From positions 1 to 64,000 of the forward strand of contig JAVXUO010000851.1 of assembly GCA_033065855.1 (NCBI GenBank): a stretch of 64,000 bases of DNA, written 5' to 3'. Source of the stretch: Escallonia rubra. Its lineage: Eukaryota; Streptophyta; Magnoliopsida; Escalloniales; Escalloniaceae. Below are positions 1 through 11,094 of this stretch, piece after piece (the first letter of the stretch is position 1; the number at the start of each line of letters is the position of its first letter). Below the pieces are notes generated by a model that saw only the letters and a program-made list of their open reading frames with translations, made no database searches and was not told where the DNA came from. Position numbers and translations under genes: made by a program.

Positions 1-1020
1 AGAGCAATCTGAAAAGAAAAAAAAAATCTTTTTGTGTGTAATTCAAAAGCTTATATATTTTCTACTGGCCAAAAACATAGTATATATATATATATATGCG
101 CCACTGTTCCAGTATGAAATCAGATGAAGAAACATGCACCGTTCCATGAAGCAATGGTACTCTCTGCCTTCATCATTCCAAACCAGCAATTGGAATTCAA
201 ATGGAAAGAAGAAAATAACCGTTGTGTGCAACGGCTCCACCACCAAAAGGTTTGTGGACAGAGCACCGTTTGGAAGAATAGCGCCGGTTGCCGCAAGCAC
301 CACCGCCTCACGAGTCTTCACATGAAATGCTTCTGCCAAGTTGCAAAAGGAAAACTAGTTTTGACTTTGTTATTTGTTAAGCTCTCATATTGATTAAATA
401 ATCACACCACCAATGAGATTTAAATATAAATCTCAACACTACACAACAGCAGATCATCCAGGTTCCCCATCCACACCTCTTCAACAACAAAACCCCACAC
501 TCCCATTTCGGCAAAGTTCAGTACTCCACCCTAACATGCAAGCACTATCAGATGAAAGACAACAACTCTCATGCTTCCTGGTAGGAAAAATCTGCCGGCA
601 ATTGAGTTTTAAACTCAACTTGAGGAGTCCTCTTTGACTCGATTTTCAAATAAGTTCTACACCATCATTTGGTTAAAGAGCGAATTAATTCGTGTTTGTC
701 TATTATATCAGATGATTATAACATATTCACGAGTTTAAAACAAATGAGAAGTGAATGAAAAAAATTTAAGTTGAAGATTCAACTTGAAGAAAAAGGCGAA
801 TCCACGTTGAAGAGATTAAAGTAATTGTTGTCTCTTAGTTTTTGGCTAAGGGTTGGGACCTTGGAGATATTCAAGTTTGGTAAGGAAGGAGGACCTAGGT
901 TAGCCCAAAGTCCATGTTCGTGCCGCTCGTTCCGGTCCGGGCCGTACATTAAGCCCATCAGACTTTTTTTTTTTTGGGGACTAAAGCATTAAATAAATAT
1001 TTTTTTATTTAAATAATCTA
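1..1020. other. Unassigned AT-rich DNA
   Basis: No gene could be recognised here. A 98-codon minus-strand frame (43-339) has a protein-like start but matches no family I know and has no visible exon partners. The rest is AT-rich with short homopolymers and a (TA)n run near 83-96. Confidence 0.4.
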
Positions 1021-1064
1021 CCCTACAAGAAAATATGTTTTTAGTGACGGAAAATTCCGTCACG
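1021..1064 (+). mobile_element. CACTA-like transposon terminus (remnant)
   Basis: The sequence CCCTACAAGAAAATATG followed by TTTTTAGTGACGGAA-AA-TTCCGTCAC resembles the start of plant CACTA (En/Spm) elements, which begin CACTACAAGAAAA followed by GTGACGG-type subterminal inverted motifs. The first bases are CCCT instead of CACT. No opposite end was found, so this is probably a decayed or truncated end. Confidence 0.4.
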
Positions 1065-2643
1065 CGCTTTAATTAGTTGCAAATTACAAGAACCCTAGAA
1101 GCTGACATCCATAAATCCGCAACGGATTCACCGTACCAACAAAACCAAATTAACCACTTTAAAACATGAAGGTAAGCTACATAGAGCCAACACTCCTGAT
1201 CAGTTAAGATCGCCTAAATTAGCTACAATCGGATTGAACTCACGTACTAATGAAATACACATACTAACTAGAAACTTATGGACCAATTTCACACAACTCG
1301 AGCTAGTTTTAAAAGGCCCCAAAAGTACAAACTCAAGTTAGCATGTATGAGTAGGCCTATTAAAGTTAATTAGTCACCAAACCAAAGGATATGTCGTCCA
1401 GTTATCATGCAGCTCAACCTCCGAAAGCCAATAAAAACCCAACTTATGCTTATGCAGGATCCGTCCAGCAAAACCTACAATCTGCACTGCAGTTGTTTGG
1501 TTTCTAGTCAAGGGGCCATCGCATAATGAAAGCCCACCTCGATTATACAATGCACAAGGCTTTGAAACTTTCCAATAAAATAGCGACAGGGAAACCGGTT
1601 GTTCCTTTCGCTTTTCCTAGTGAGATTGCCATGACCATCATGCCTTGTCCTGATAGTATATCCAAGCTCAGGTTTCGTCCTAGAAGAAAGATGTTATGGT
1701 CACTTAACAGCTCTCCGTACGTGAATTTCATGGTGAATGCATCAACGAGAAACTGAAGACTTAACTAATTTAGTTCAGCTCCACTAAATTAAAAGAGAGT
1801 GATTCTGGGAACGGTCAGAAAAGATCTATGATCACAGAAAGTGGACTCTTCTCCCGTTATGATAACATTCAATCAGCCAAAGAAGGTTATTTACTACACC
1901 TTGTTTCGCAATTGGACCAAAATCCGAGATCAAATCCATGGTTCTACTAATATGCTTCACCCTTCCAACTGTTACTGACTTACAATGAGGGCCATTCTTA
2001 GCTTGGGACGAGGTTTGATATTAACCATGGGGATACAAACATTCTGAGGCATAAAATAGGGGTGGGAGAGGTGTCCGAGGTGCTGATGGAATGGAGACAC
2101 TAATGGATTAAAGGCCACCATTGACTTCAAAACGGGCAGGGTTACATTGGGTGGTCATGGGATATCAACATCTATGTGGAAGAATTAGATGAACACAGAC
2201 AGATACTATGATTATGGTCTAAAACACCAGAGCATGGAGCAGATGCAAGACGAGTCAGTGGCCATTACGGCTGTAGAGCGTGTATATGAACAGTAGAAGA
2301 AAAGGTTGCTATCCAAGATAGCCGAAGTCAATATGGCCTAGTAGTTATTGAGCACGTACATTGTGGACATGTTTGTGCAATAACTCTGGTGAAAACTTTC
2401 TGCCGATCTGAGTTAATCAATGCAAGATTCAATGGGTGATCACTCAAAAGTGACAAAACACATCTCATCAGCTAAATTGTGTGGACTGCACGACGTTTCC
2501 TTTAAACACAAAGAGATTCCATCCAAACCGGTCGAATTCATAAATTAACGTGCTCAAAGTCCCAAAATAACAATGTCGTTGATCCTTAAATTTCAGGAGT
2601 TTGAGTACATAATAAAATGGAGCTTAAATATCACTCGGAACCG

Positions 2644-2770
2644 GAAATGAGACGTCGACCAATCTCCGCGTATACCATGACGCCACCGACATGTACGGCT
2701 CGCACCGCTCGCAATTGATCAAGAGCGTAGAGCATTGTTGAGGCCCAGGGGGTATCGCAGCCACCTTAAC
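2644..2770. other. CpG-rich segment strongly conserved between copies A and B
   Basis: A CpG-rich stretch (GAAATGAGACGTCGACC through GGTATCGCAGCCACC) is practically identical to 13731-13857, while flanking DNA shows more differences. Neither strand gives a long recognisable protein. It could be an old exon or promoter, or a conserved part of a repeat. Confidence 0.3.
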
Positions 2771-3558
2771 TGGGCCGAGATATAGGCCCTAATTTGAAGG
2801 GCCAAAAGTCTGCAAATTTTAAGATACTGCTATGGGCCAGGGGGCGGATAACCCCCCTCCCTCCCAACCCCACCACCCCCCGGCCCCCATTTGTTTTGCT
2901 TCTGAACAATTGGTAAAATTAGTGTAGTTTGGGTCCGCAGGATATAGGATGTCACGTGGGCCTGGTTTTTTTTTTTTTTTTTGGGTTTTAAGGAGAACTA
3001 ACCTACCGATACAAATGTCATATGGTTAAATCAAATTATTTATTTATGCATATTCTATCTTCATACTCTTTTTTTTTTTTGCTATTAGTTAATATTGTAA
3101 CTAATATACAACACAGAGGACACAACCTTGACGCACAAAATTATTTAGGGGAAGGCGAAGGTCATCTGGCGGTTGTAGGTTGTGGAATGTCTATGGTTAT
3201 GTTGGCATTGGCGTGGAGTGTTCTGGTGGTGGTTGATATTGGAGGAATAAGTTGAACAACAGTATCCCTACGTGGGGAAGATGAGACAAATGGAAAAGAT
3301 AGGGGGCCAATTCTTTGACCGATTAGAGTGTAATACTAGTTTAATCATATCACAGTCTTTTACTTTTTTACTTGCTAAACGCAGCTTTAAAACAAGCTAC
3401 ATTTTTATTACAATTTACTACAAGAAAATTAGCGAAGATAGATATTAGAAAGTATTTCAGTGGGGTACTTTAACTATACTCCAATTTGAATCGTACAAAT
3501 AGGAAGAGAAAAAACAAGAAAGTATTTTAGTTAAATGAAGTCATGCAGTCCCCTATGG

Positions 3559-6473
3559 TCATTGTTGTGTAGTCTCTGTTAAGGATAGGAGAATTTTCTT
3601 GAGGCGGCGGTTGTAGACACAAGGTCGCTCCAGTTGAACAAGGTGCCCTGCCGTCTTTATGTACTGGAAAGTGGCTTTGGATCCCAAATCTCTGCATCAT
3701 TCATGGTTCAACGCAATTTTGTTAGTCTTTGAAGACAATGCAAATCTCTGCACTCATGTTGAAAACGTGTTGTAGGCTCTTTTAACCTTATCAACAAGAA
3801 TTGGAAAGGAAGAAGAAAGCAAAAGGGACCACAAACTTTAATTTGTAGGTTACTTCGCAATGCAGACTTTAAATGCATCGAGAATAAGGCGGCTAATAAA
3901 TTAGTTAAAATTGGTTTTAGTTTGAACTATGCTATATGGAAGACATTCGGCAACAGGCGGCTTCAATCCTCTTACGAAACCAATGACATTCGGCAATCTG
4001 CATGCAGAGATCCATACTAACGAAGCAAGGGATATACACAGAGCATGATAAGCATCGACATTGACACAAGTCGGCTCCTTTTAATGCCAAAAGCAATTTA
4101 GTTTATGGTAGATCTAGGTGGATACTACCCCTTGTCATGAACAAGGGTCCTGCAAAATCTGTAACTCGAGCCATCCTTGCAAAGCAAGAATGCGCTAACA
4201 CCATGTGCCTGCAAGTGTAGCAACTCAACTAACACCGTGAAGCCGTGCACCACCTCAACTCGCACTCATTAATCGGGTAGAAAGACCCTACTGATGGTTG
4301 CACAACTGACTCAACCAATAGTTTGACCAAAAAACTGACTCAACCAATAACCAAACACTAAGACCACCTCACCAATGCGATGCCAACCAACAAGATCAGG
4401 GGGATAACCGGAAGTTGACCAACCGTGCTGGCACTGGCCTACGAACAAAAGACACATGCAGAGAATATACATCTCTGCATCCATACGAATTGCTTGTCCA
4501 ACATACAAGGTATTTCTCTTTCAATTTGTCCATCATCGGTAAATAAAATGTTCAGTTTTTTTTCCCTTCCACAAACAACCATCCCCAAGAAACAGACCAA
4601 ATGAGGGACACGAGAGAGATAAACCATACCCACAGTAATGATTAAGTAGGGATGGGGTAGAAAAAAGCTCAATTGCATAGGCACACAACAACAAAAATGA
4701 TAGCAACAGCCCAAAAATAACATGCAATCAAAGATAAAGAAGAAAGAGTTGAAGAATAGGGGAGATCCACTGAAAGCTAAAACAAACTCACCGCCAAACA
4801 GTTTTGGAAGGAAATTTGGCACAAAGGGCAAGGATAGTTAGCAAATCTAATAACACCAAACAATACAATGCAGACGCACCACCACATGCCGGCCTGCGGT
4901 GATGGTGGTCGGACTCGAGGGTTTTCTTCTTTTGGTTTGCTAGCGGCAGGCAGGAGAGTTGGATAGGGGTGTAAGGGGACCTTTAGAGTTCACATACAGT
5001 CTAAAGGATGTAAATCTTGCCTTTGGATGAAAGATCAATTAAGGACAACTGCAATGCCTAATCCGGGACGATTAGATTGCAAGGGTCATACGCCCAAAAA
5101 GACAAAAAAAAAAAAAAAACTCCTCAAAACCATTGCTGAAAAGTATAAGTAAAGCACCCAGACAATTCCAGTCAAGTGATTAGCCAAATTGGACTTACTC
5201 TTTCATCTTTTGAGCAACTTGGAGGTTGAAGATCTTGTCATCATCTCCCCACAACATATGGATCCTCTGCAACATAAACATTATCTTGAAGGCATGAATG
5301 ACTACTTTGTATTTTGTTGATTGGCCAATTAGATACACATATTTAAGAACTCATCAATTTCCACTTTGTCTCATAAATTTTTTCTACGGTTACTCCTGAA
5401 GATCTAGCAAAAATATTTTCTGTAGAGAAAGTGGGCAATAACAGCAATAAAAAACATTAATGAAACCTGGTGGTAGTCAGTGGTGGCTGCCTCCTCTTCA
5501 CTAATGACCAGAGCCTCCAAGAGTTCAGCTCTCTCCTTCCTGTTGCTGAACATAACCTGCCATCAACCAATTATGGTTTAAGCCAAATGGGAAATGTACT
5601 TGTTCAAGGCTCTGATACACCACTGGTGATTTAAAGTCGTTGCCGTCAATACGATTTGCCCCTAAACTTTCAATATTTGGTGCCATTAGTACTTCTAAGT
5701 TAGTCCAAGAGCATATGCAGAGCTAGAGTATTCATTGTAACAACTCTAATATGATAATATCTCAGTTAGACTGATGAATAATAAATGGTAAGAGATCTAT
5801 AAAGATTATGGAGAGGCAATAGTGTATGCAGTATATGCACCTCCAGAAAGTCCTTGAACAAGAAGTTGGGGATCCAAGGAAATTTGTGAGTACCAATTGA
5901 GAGAAGCACTTTAACACCTCCCACTGTTTCTGGCAACAGATAATCCGACCAGCAAGAAAACCCACTGTTTTCCAGCGATGATCTGCTTATAGACTCGGTC
6001 AACTCTACAACAGTGCTAGACACAACCAAGGATTCAACCAAGTCCGGGTGAAGCTTGGCCATCTTGAAGCCCATCATCCCTCCATAGCTAAACCCAACCA
6101 GCGTACACTTCTCCACTCCCAAATTCCTCAAGGCCTTGGACAAACACTCGGCCTGAAAGCTTGGTGATCGCTCGGTTTTGTCCGTGAATGAGCCGCCAAA
6201 AAATAGGAGGTCGGGCACGTACAAGGAGTACGTGCCCGACAAGGCCAGGACTTGGAAAAGCCATGTAAAAATGCCGTCCGCCGCGAAACCATGAACAAGT
6301 ACCACAACAGGCTTGTTGGCCCTTTTGTACGTATTGTTCTTAGTGATGGTTTCACTTGGAACCCAGATGTTTATTACTGTTCCGGGCTCGATCTCCACTA
6401 GTTGGGGTGTCATCCCAACTAGCTTCATCAGGCCATGCAACAATGGTCTTATAAGCCAAAGCACTTTCACCAT
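3559..6473 (-). CDS. Alpha/beta-hydrolase family protein, copy A (four exons)
   Basis: Coding exons on the minus strand are 6473-5841, 5556-5467, 5266-5199 and 3691-3559, giving 924 nt and 307 aa. All introns are GT-AG and the phases fit. The product has an HG oxyanion motif (H61-G62), the nucleophile elbow G-F-S-Y-G-G with Ser129, an acid site in LWGDDD (about D251, exon 3), and the catalytic His in TAGHLVQLERP (His280, exon 4), so the triad is complete. The family (plant relatives of bacterial C-C bond hydrolases, often labelled monoacylglycerol-lipase-like) cleaves ester or related bonds; the substrate cannot be read from sequence. No signal peptide is evident; residues 5-20 are hydrophobic. 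If exon 3 were read through, a stop follows immediately (KMKE-stop), which would lose the catalytic His; the consensus donor GA|GTAAGT and the phase-matched exon 4 support splicing. Intron 3 is 1507 bp. Confidence 0.9.
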
Positions 6474-6575
6474 CTCTGTGTCCCTCTATCTGTGTGTGAA
6501 AAATGAGAAGAGAACAAATCAAGTGACGCCTGAAATAGTCTAATTAAGAATGCTTCGTACCGCATAAACAATGTG

Positions 6576-6583
6576 TATTTATA
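6576..6583 (-). promoter_or_regulatory. TATA box of hydrolase copy A
   Basis: TATAAATA on the minus strand lies about 103 bp upstream of the ATG at 6473. The same motif stands at 20444-20451 in copy B. This predicts a 5' UTR of roughly 70 nt. Confidence 0.55.
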
Positions 6584-8216
6584 ACAATTATCTGCCAAGG
6601 ATTCTCATTTCTCAGGCTCGTCTATATAGAGAAATAGCTGTCAAACAATTTTCTTTCTCAAGGTCTAGGAAAAGGTTCGCCAACTGATACAATTTTGACT
6701 GGATACCAAACAATTTACTTTGGGCTAATGTTCATAGCACTTGTATTCTCAGTGCAACCTTACCCAACTCGGCTTTGGCAAAAGATTTTGCATTAATAAA
6801 TGCAGAGTTTTCCTTTGTTTTTTTTGTGGAGGGATATAAAGAGGGTCCAAAACAATACGAAAATAGCTTCTACCCGCATTTTTTTGTTTTGTTTGTCAAT
6901 GATAGAAATATTATTACTTATTTTGGAGTGCCTCTGGTGAGGCATACATTCCTATATTTTTACATTACAGTAGTAAATGTTTACCAAAAAAGTACATTAC
7001 AACACACAGTGTGTAAATATTACAGATGAATGGTGATACTACACAAATATTACTGCACTGTAATATTACTATTACTGGATGTATCATAATGGGAATGTAA
7101 TATTACATAAATATGTCTGCTTTCACTGCTTCAAGTCCTAGTCTTCTACCCACCTCAATAAATGAAAAGTTTCGACAAATTTGCATCCACTGAATCCAGT
7201 GGCCGTTGAGCTCATTGTTATTTGGTTGGACAAAAGAGAACGTGGTAACCAGCGGCTTAGCCTACGAAGTTTGATTTGGGGATCCAGTGGAGCATTATCA
7301 TGTGCAATTTGGGACCATCGGCTTAAATGTTTGACACTGTTGGCTTTTTTATTCTGGTTGAGAAAGAAAAAAGAACAAATGCCACTGGTGTATTCTTTAC
7401 TTCAAAAATCAAAGCTAAAGCAAATAATGTGTCTGGGTCTCTGGGGGTTTGTGGGTGTGTTCATCAGTCTTGTTTAAAGAAACTTAAAATGTGAGTTCGT
7501 GGTGGACAACTTGTTATAACCTAATACATATATGGTGACGCAGACAACTTGTTATAACCTAATACATATATGGTAACTTGCGTTGTCGGTATGAACGATA
7601 CATGTGCAATTAACAAAAGCATATCTAAATAAGGTACATAAAAATAAAAATAATTTTTCATAAAAATGACGAACTAGACGGAAGAAGCAGTAGAAAAAAA
7701 ATAAAAATATTGACAGTTAGATATTTGGGTCGAGTTATTAGAATCATGGAAATGAAGAAGAAGTTTTAATTGTAGTATATGGACCGAATATTAATTTTAG
7801 ATGTTAAGAATTTTTTAACAATAACCTTGAGTAACTTTTTTTAATTTTAAAGTTAGTTTTAATGGAGTCATCTCCCTTGGAATATTACATAGACATTACA
7901 AAAAGAACGTGTTGTTCTTTTAAAAACTCAATTACTTTTACAATGTTGGTACCAATTTCATAAAGTTTAAAATTCTCGTGTCACAAGGTCTACTTAAATA
8001 TAATTTACTTTCATATAATAAGCTCGAGTGTTCCATCTGGCATGAGAGAGTTTTCGTCTACTTCCTTTGCTGCAACTTGTCTTTCCAAACCAAAAAGATA
8101 ACTGGTAATTCCTTTTTCTCTCTCTCTCTCTCTCTCTCTCTATACTTCTCCTTTTCTGATATGGCATGAGTTATTGGACTATCCTGACTATGCACTTTTA
8201 AGCCGCTCACTTAATT
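6584..8216. other. 5' flank of hydrolase copy A, no gene recognised
   Basis: This flank is shared with copy B (about 20452-22745). It includes a conserved stretch at 8041-8104 encoding REFSSTSFAATCLSKPKR in one frame, read as RVFVYFLCCNLSFQTK in another, with matching sequence at 22561-22628. Conservation here may only reflect the age of the duplication. A (CT)n run lies at 8118-8141. I see no gene I can name. Confidence 0.4.
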
Positions 8217-8221
8217 CCCCC

Positions 8222-8252
<31 letters not shown>

Positions 8253-8257
8253 ACACA
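8217..8257. repeat. Poly-C tract followed by (CA)n
   Basis: A run of about 22 C is followed by (AC)n. It sits exactly where homology between duplication copies A and B ends. Confidence 0.9.
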
Positions 8258-9640
8258 AGAATACAAACATTTAGACCTAACAATTTTCTGCCCGTACACT
8301 CAGGTCGATCGTACCAGGTCAAAAACCCCGGGTACGGATACATATATGTGGCAATCCAGAAAGTATTACTCCATTGGTACTATTGATTGGCACTCCAGAG
8401 AGCATATTCTGTTTTTTAGGTGATTATTTTCAGTCATCTTGTTGGTAACCTAGTTTTTTTCTTTTTTGTTCTTAACTAAGTTATTTTGTTGTCTTGTTCG
8501 GTAACATAGTACTGAAACGTTGCTAACAAACAAGGAATCCAACAAGTTATTACTAAAGAAGATTTTCATAATTGTTGAATTTCGTAACTTATACTTGAAA
8601 TTCACTGGAATGAAGATTTAACTTGCACAAGGACCAGAACGAATTGACTTGTCTGCCCCCAACATGAGAGGAGATTTTACTTGCTAAAAAATCCACTCAA
8701 TCGTCATCATCCATACAGTCGTTTTGTGGCCTCCTAATTCATCCCCTTCATGTTCGTTCCTAGCTTTTTCCTCTCAATTCACCAAACAAATCCGGCGAGA
8801 TCAGACGAGTTCATGATGGACAGATCAGGCGATGAGATCGATCGGGTGTTCGGTGTCTATTGTGACAAATGTCGTTGTTCGACGTTGGTGTACGGACGAA
8901 TCAAATCTACGGTGGCTTCTAAAAAATTGCTAGATTCGTTTCCTATAATTGTTAGTGGGCTTTAGGCTAAGGTTTGTGACGTTTCCCTTTATCCTTTGAC
9001 ATCATGGACTTCAAGTTAGAGGGTTTTTAGCCGTTTTTGTATGGTTGAGAGTGATTTTGAATTGGCTTGGACTTTCGTGTTACACTTTGTCACTTTGATA
9101 CGAGGGATTTAGTGTTACTTTAAAGGAGCGTGTAGGCGCAAGGTGCGGCACAGTGCTGCAGGTATGTCTCGCCTAGGGCTTGGTGCAGCACCTTCAAGGA
9201 GGCGCGCACCTTGCGTAGGGTGCACAACGGTGGTGGAGCCACTGCATAAGGCTCGACAATCTGAGCCTTTGGTTAAGGCCATCCTGGCGTCATCTCGACT
9301 GTTAACGTTTTCTATTTCCTTTCTTTGGTAACTCCAAGTTAGAGGGTTTTTAGCCGTTTTTGTGCGGTGGAGAGTGATTTTGAATTGGCTTGGACTTCCT
9401 TCGAAGGAGTCAGTGTTATCAAAGGCGCGGCACAGCGCTGGAGATATGCCTCGCTTAGGGCTTGGTGTAACACCTTCAGGGAAGGGGCGACGGTGGTGGA
9501 GCAACTGCCTAAGGTTCGACGACTTGAGCCTTGGATTAATGCCATCGTGGCGTCATCTCGACTGTTAGTGTTTTCTATTTCCTTTCTTTGATAACTCCAA
9601 TCAGATCGGTTCCTCAACCTAAAACCCACATTTTACCGTT

Positions 9641-9791
9641 TTTCACTACTCTGTCATCATTGCTGCACCGTTTGTCGCTATCGCTGCGTTTTTCACTACT
9701 CTGTCATCATTGCTGCACCCTTTGCCGCTATCGCTGCGTTTTTCACTACTCCGTCATCATTGCTGCACCCTTCGCCGCTACCGCTGCTCCC
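9641..9791 (+). repeat. Three tandem units of about 50 bp
   Basis: Units begin TTCACTACTC at 9641, 9692 and 9742 and contain CATCATTGCTGCACC. In block II copy 2 only one corresponding unit is present (near 35117), so the array expanded after the blocks separated. Confidence 0.8.
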
Positions 9792-9831
9792 GTCGCCGTA
9801 GGCTACTGTTCTTCTGCTCCACTTGCCATTA

Positions 9832-9881
<50 letters not shown>
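9832..9881. repeat. (TC)n(AC)n compound microsatellite
   Basis: A CT dinucleotide run passes directly into an AC dinucleotide run. Confidence 0.95.
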
Positions 9882-9882
<1 letters not shown>

Positions 9883-11094
9883 CCGTAATGATCACTTTTT
9901 ATTCAGCTTCCTTGCCATCACGCATTAAGACACATCAGTAAAACAATCAAATAAAGAAGTGTTTGATGTTTAATGCACTAATACGAAATTATCATATTTT
10001 GGAACTTTTTTTACTTGATTTTATTGTTTTGCACTAACATTTATATATTTTTATTTGGTGCCTTGCTTCGAAAAGGCGCACGCCTGTGTCTAGGCCCCAT
10101 GACAAACAAAAGGATATGTCGTCCAGTTATCATGCAGCTCGACCTCAGAAAACCAATACAAACCCAAGTTATGCATATGCAGGGTCCATCCAGCAAAACC
10201 TACGATCTGCAGTGCAGTTGTTCGGTTTCTAGTCAAGGGGCCATCCTATATTGAAAGCCCACCTTGATTATACTATGCAGAAGGCTTTGAAACTTTCCAA
10301 TAATATAGCAACAGGGAAACCAGCTGTTTCTTCCGTTTTTCCTAGTGAGATTTCCATGACCATCATGCCTTGTCCTGATAGTATATCCAAGCTCAGGTTT
10401 CGTCCTAGAAGAAAGATGTTATGGTCACTAAACAGCGCTCCTTACGTGAATGTCATTGTGAGTGCATTAACGAGAAACAGAAACTGAAGACTTAACTAAT
10501 TTAATTTAGCTCAGCTCCACTAAATTAAAAGAGAATGATTCTGGGAACGGGCAGAAAAGAGCTATGATCACAGAAAGTGGACTCTTATCCCGGTATGATA
10601 ACATTCAAACAGCCAAAGAAGGTTATCTACAACACCTTGTCTCACAATTGGACCAAAATCCGAGATCAAATCCATGGTTCTACTAATATGCTTCACCCTT
10701 CCAACTGTTACTGACTTGCAATGAAGGCCATTCTTAGCTTGAGACTTGGAGGTTTGATATTAACCAAGGGGATACGAACATTCTGAGGCATAAAATAGGG
10801 GTGGCGAGTGTGTCCAAGGAGCTGATGGAATGGAAACACCAATGGAGGAAAGGCCACCATTGAATTCAGAACAGGCAGGGTTACATTGGGTGGACATGGG
10901 GAGCCAACAGCTATGTGGAAGAATTAGATGAACGTAGACAGATACTATGATTATGGTCTAAAACACCCGAGCATGGAGCAGATGCAAGACGAGTCAGTGG
11001 CCATTACGGCTGTAGAGCATACCTATGAACAGTAGAAGAAAAGGTTACTATATATCCAAGATAACCGAAGTCAATTTGGCCTAGTAGTTATTGT

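Larger units (their letters stand above)
1386..8216. repeat. Segmental duplication, copy A
   Basis: This block aligns in the same order and orientation with 10111-22745. Shared landmarks are AAAGGATATGTCGTCCAG (near 1386 and 10116), the CpG-rich segment at 2644-2770 and 13731-13857, all four hydrolase exons, the 5' flank of that gene, and the tail ending CGCTCACTTAATTC (near 8216 and 22742). Copy A lacks the hAT-like element, Helitron and MITE found in copy B, so it preserves the empty sites. It carries about 940 bp in hydrolase intron 3 (about 3970-4940) that copy B lacks. Confidence 0.85.
8366..10105. repeat. Repeat block II, copy 1
   Basis: This block is homologous in direct order to 32423-36153, starting ATTACTCC(A/G)TTGGTACTATTGAT and ending near GACGCA/GGCGCA-type motifs. 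Inside is an older tandem duplication of about 315 bp (from about 9015 and about 9330) with GGCGCAAGG and GGTGGTGGAGCCACTGCATAAGGC motifs. It looks like a dispersed repeat of unknown class; no intact coding region was recognised. Confidence 0.7.

Noticed and set aside
4311..4831. Minus-strand open frames within hydrolase intron 3
   Set aside because: No homology recognised, absent from copy B, and located between matched splice sites of the hydrolase gene.
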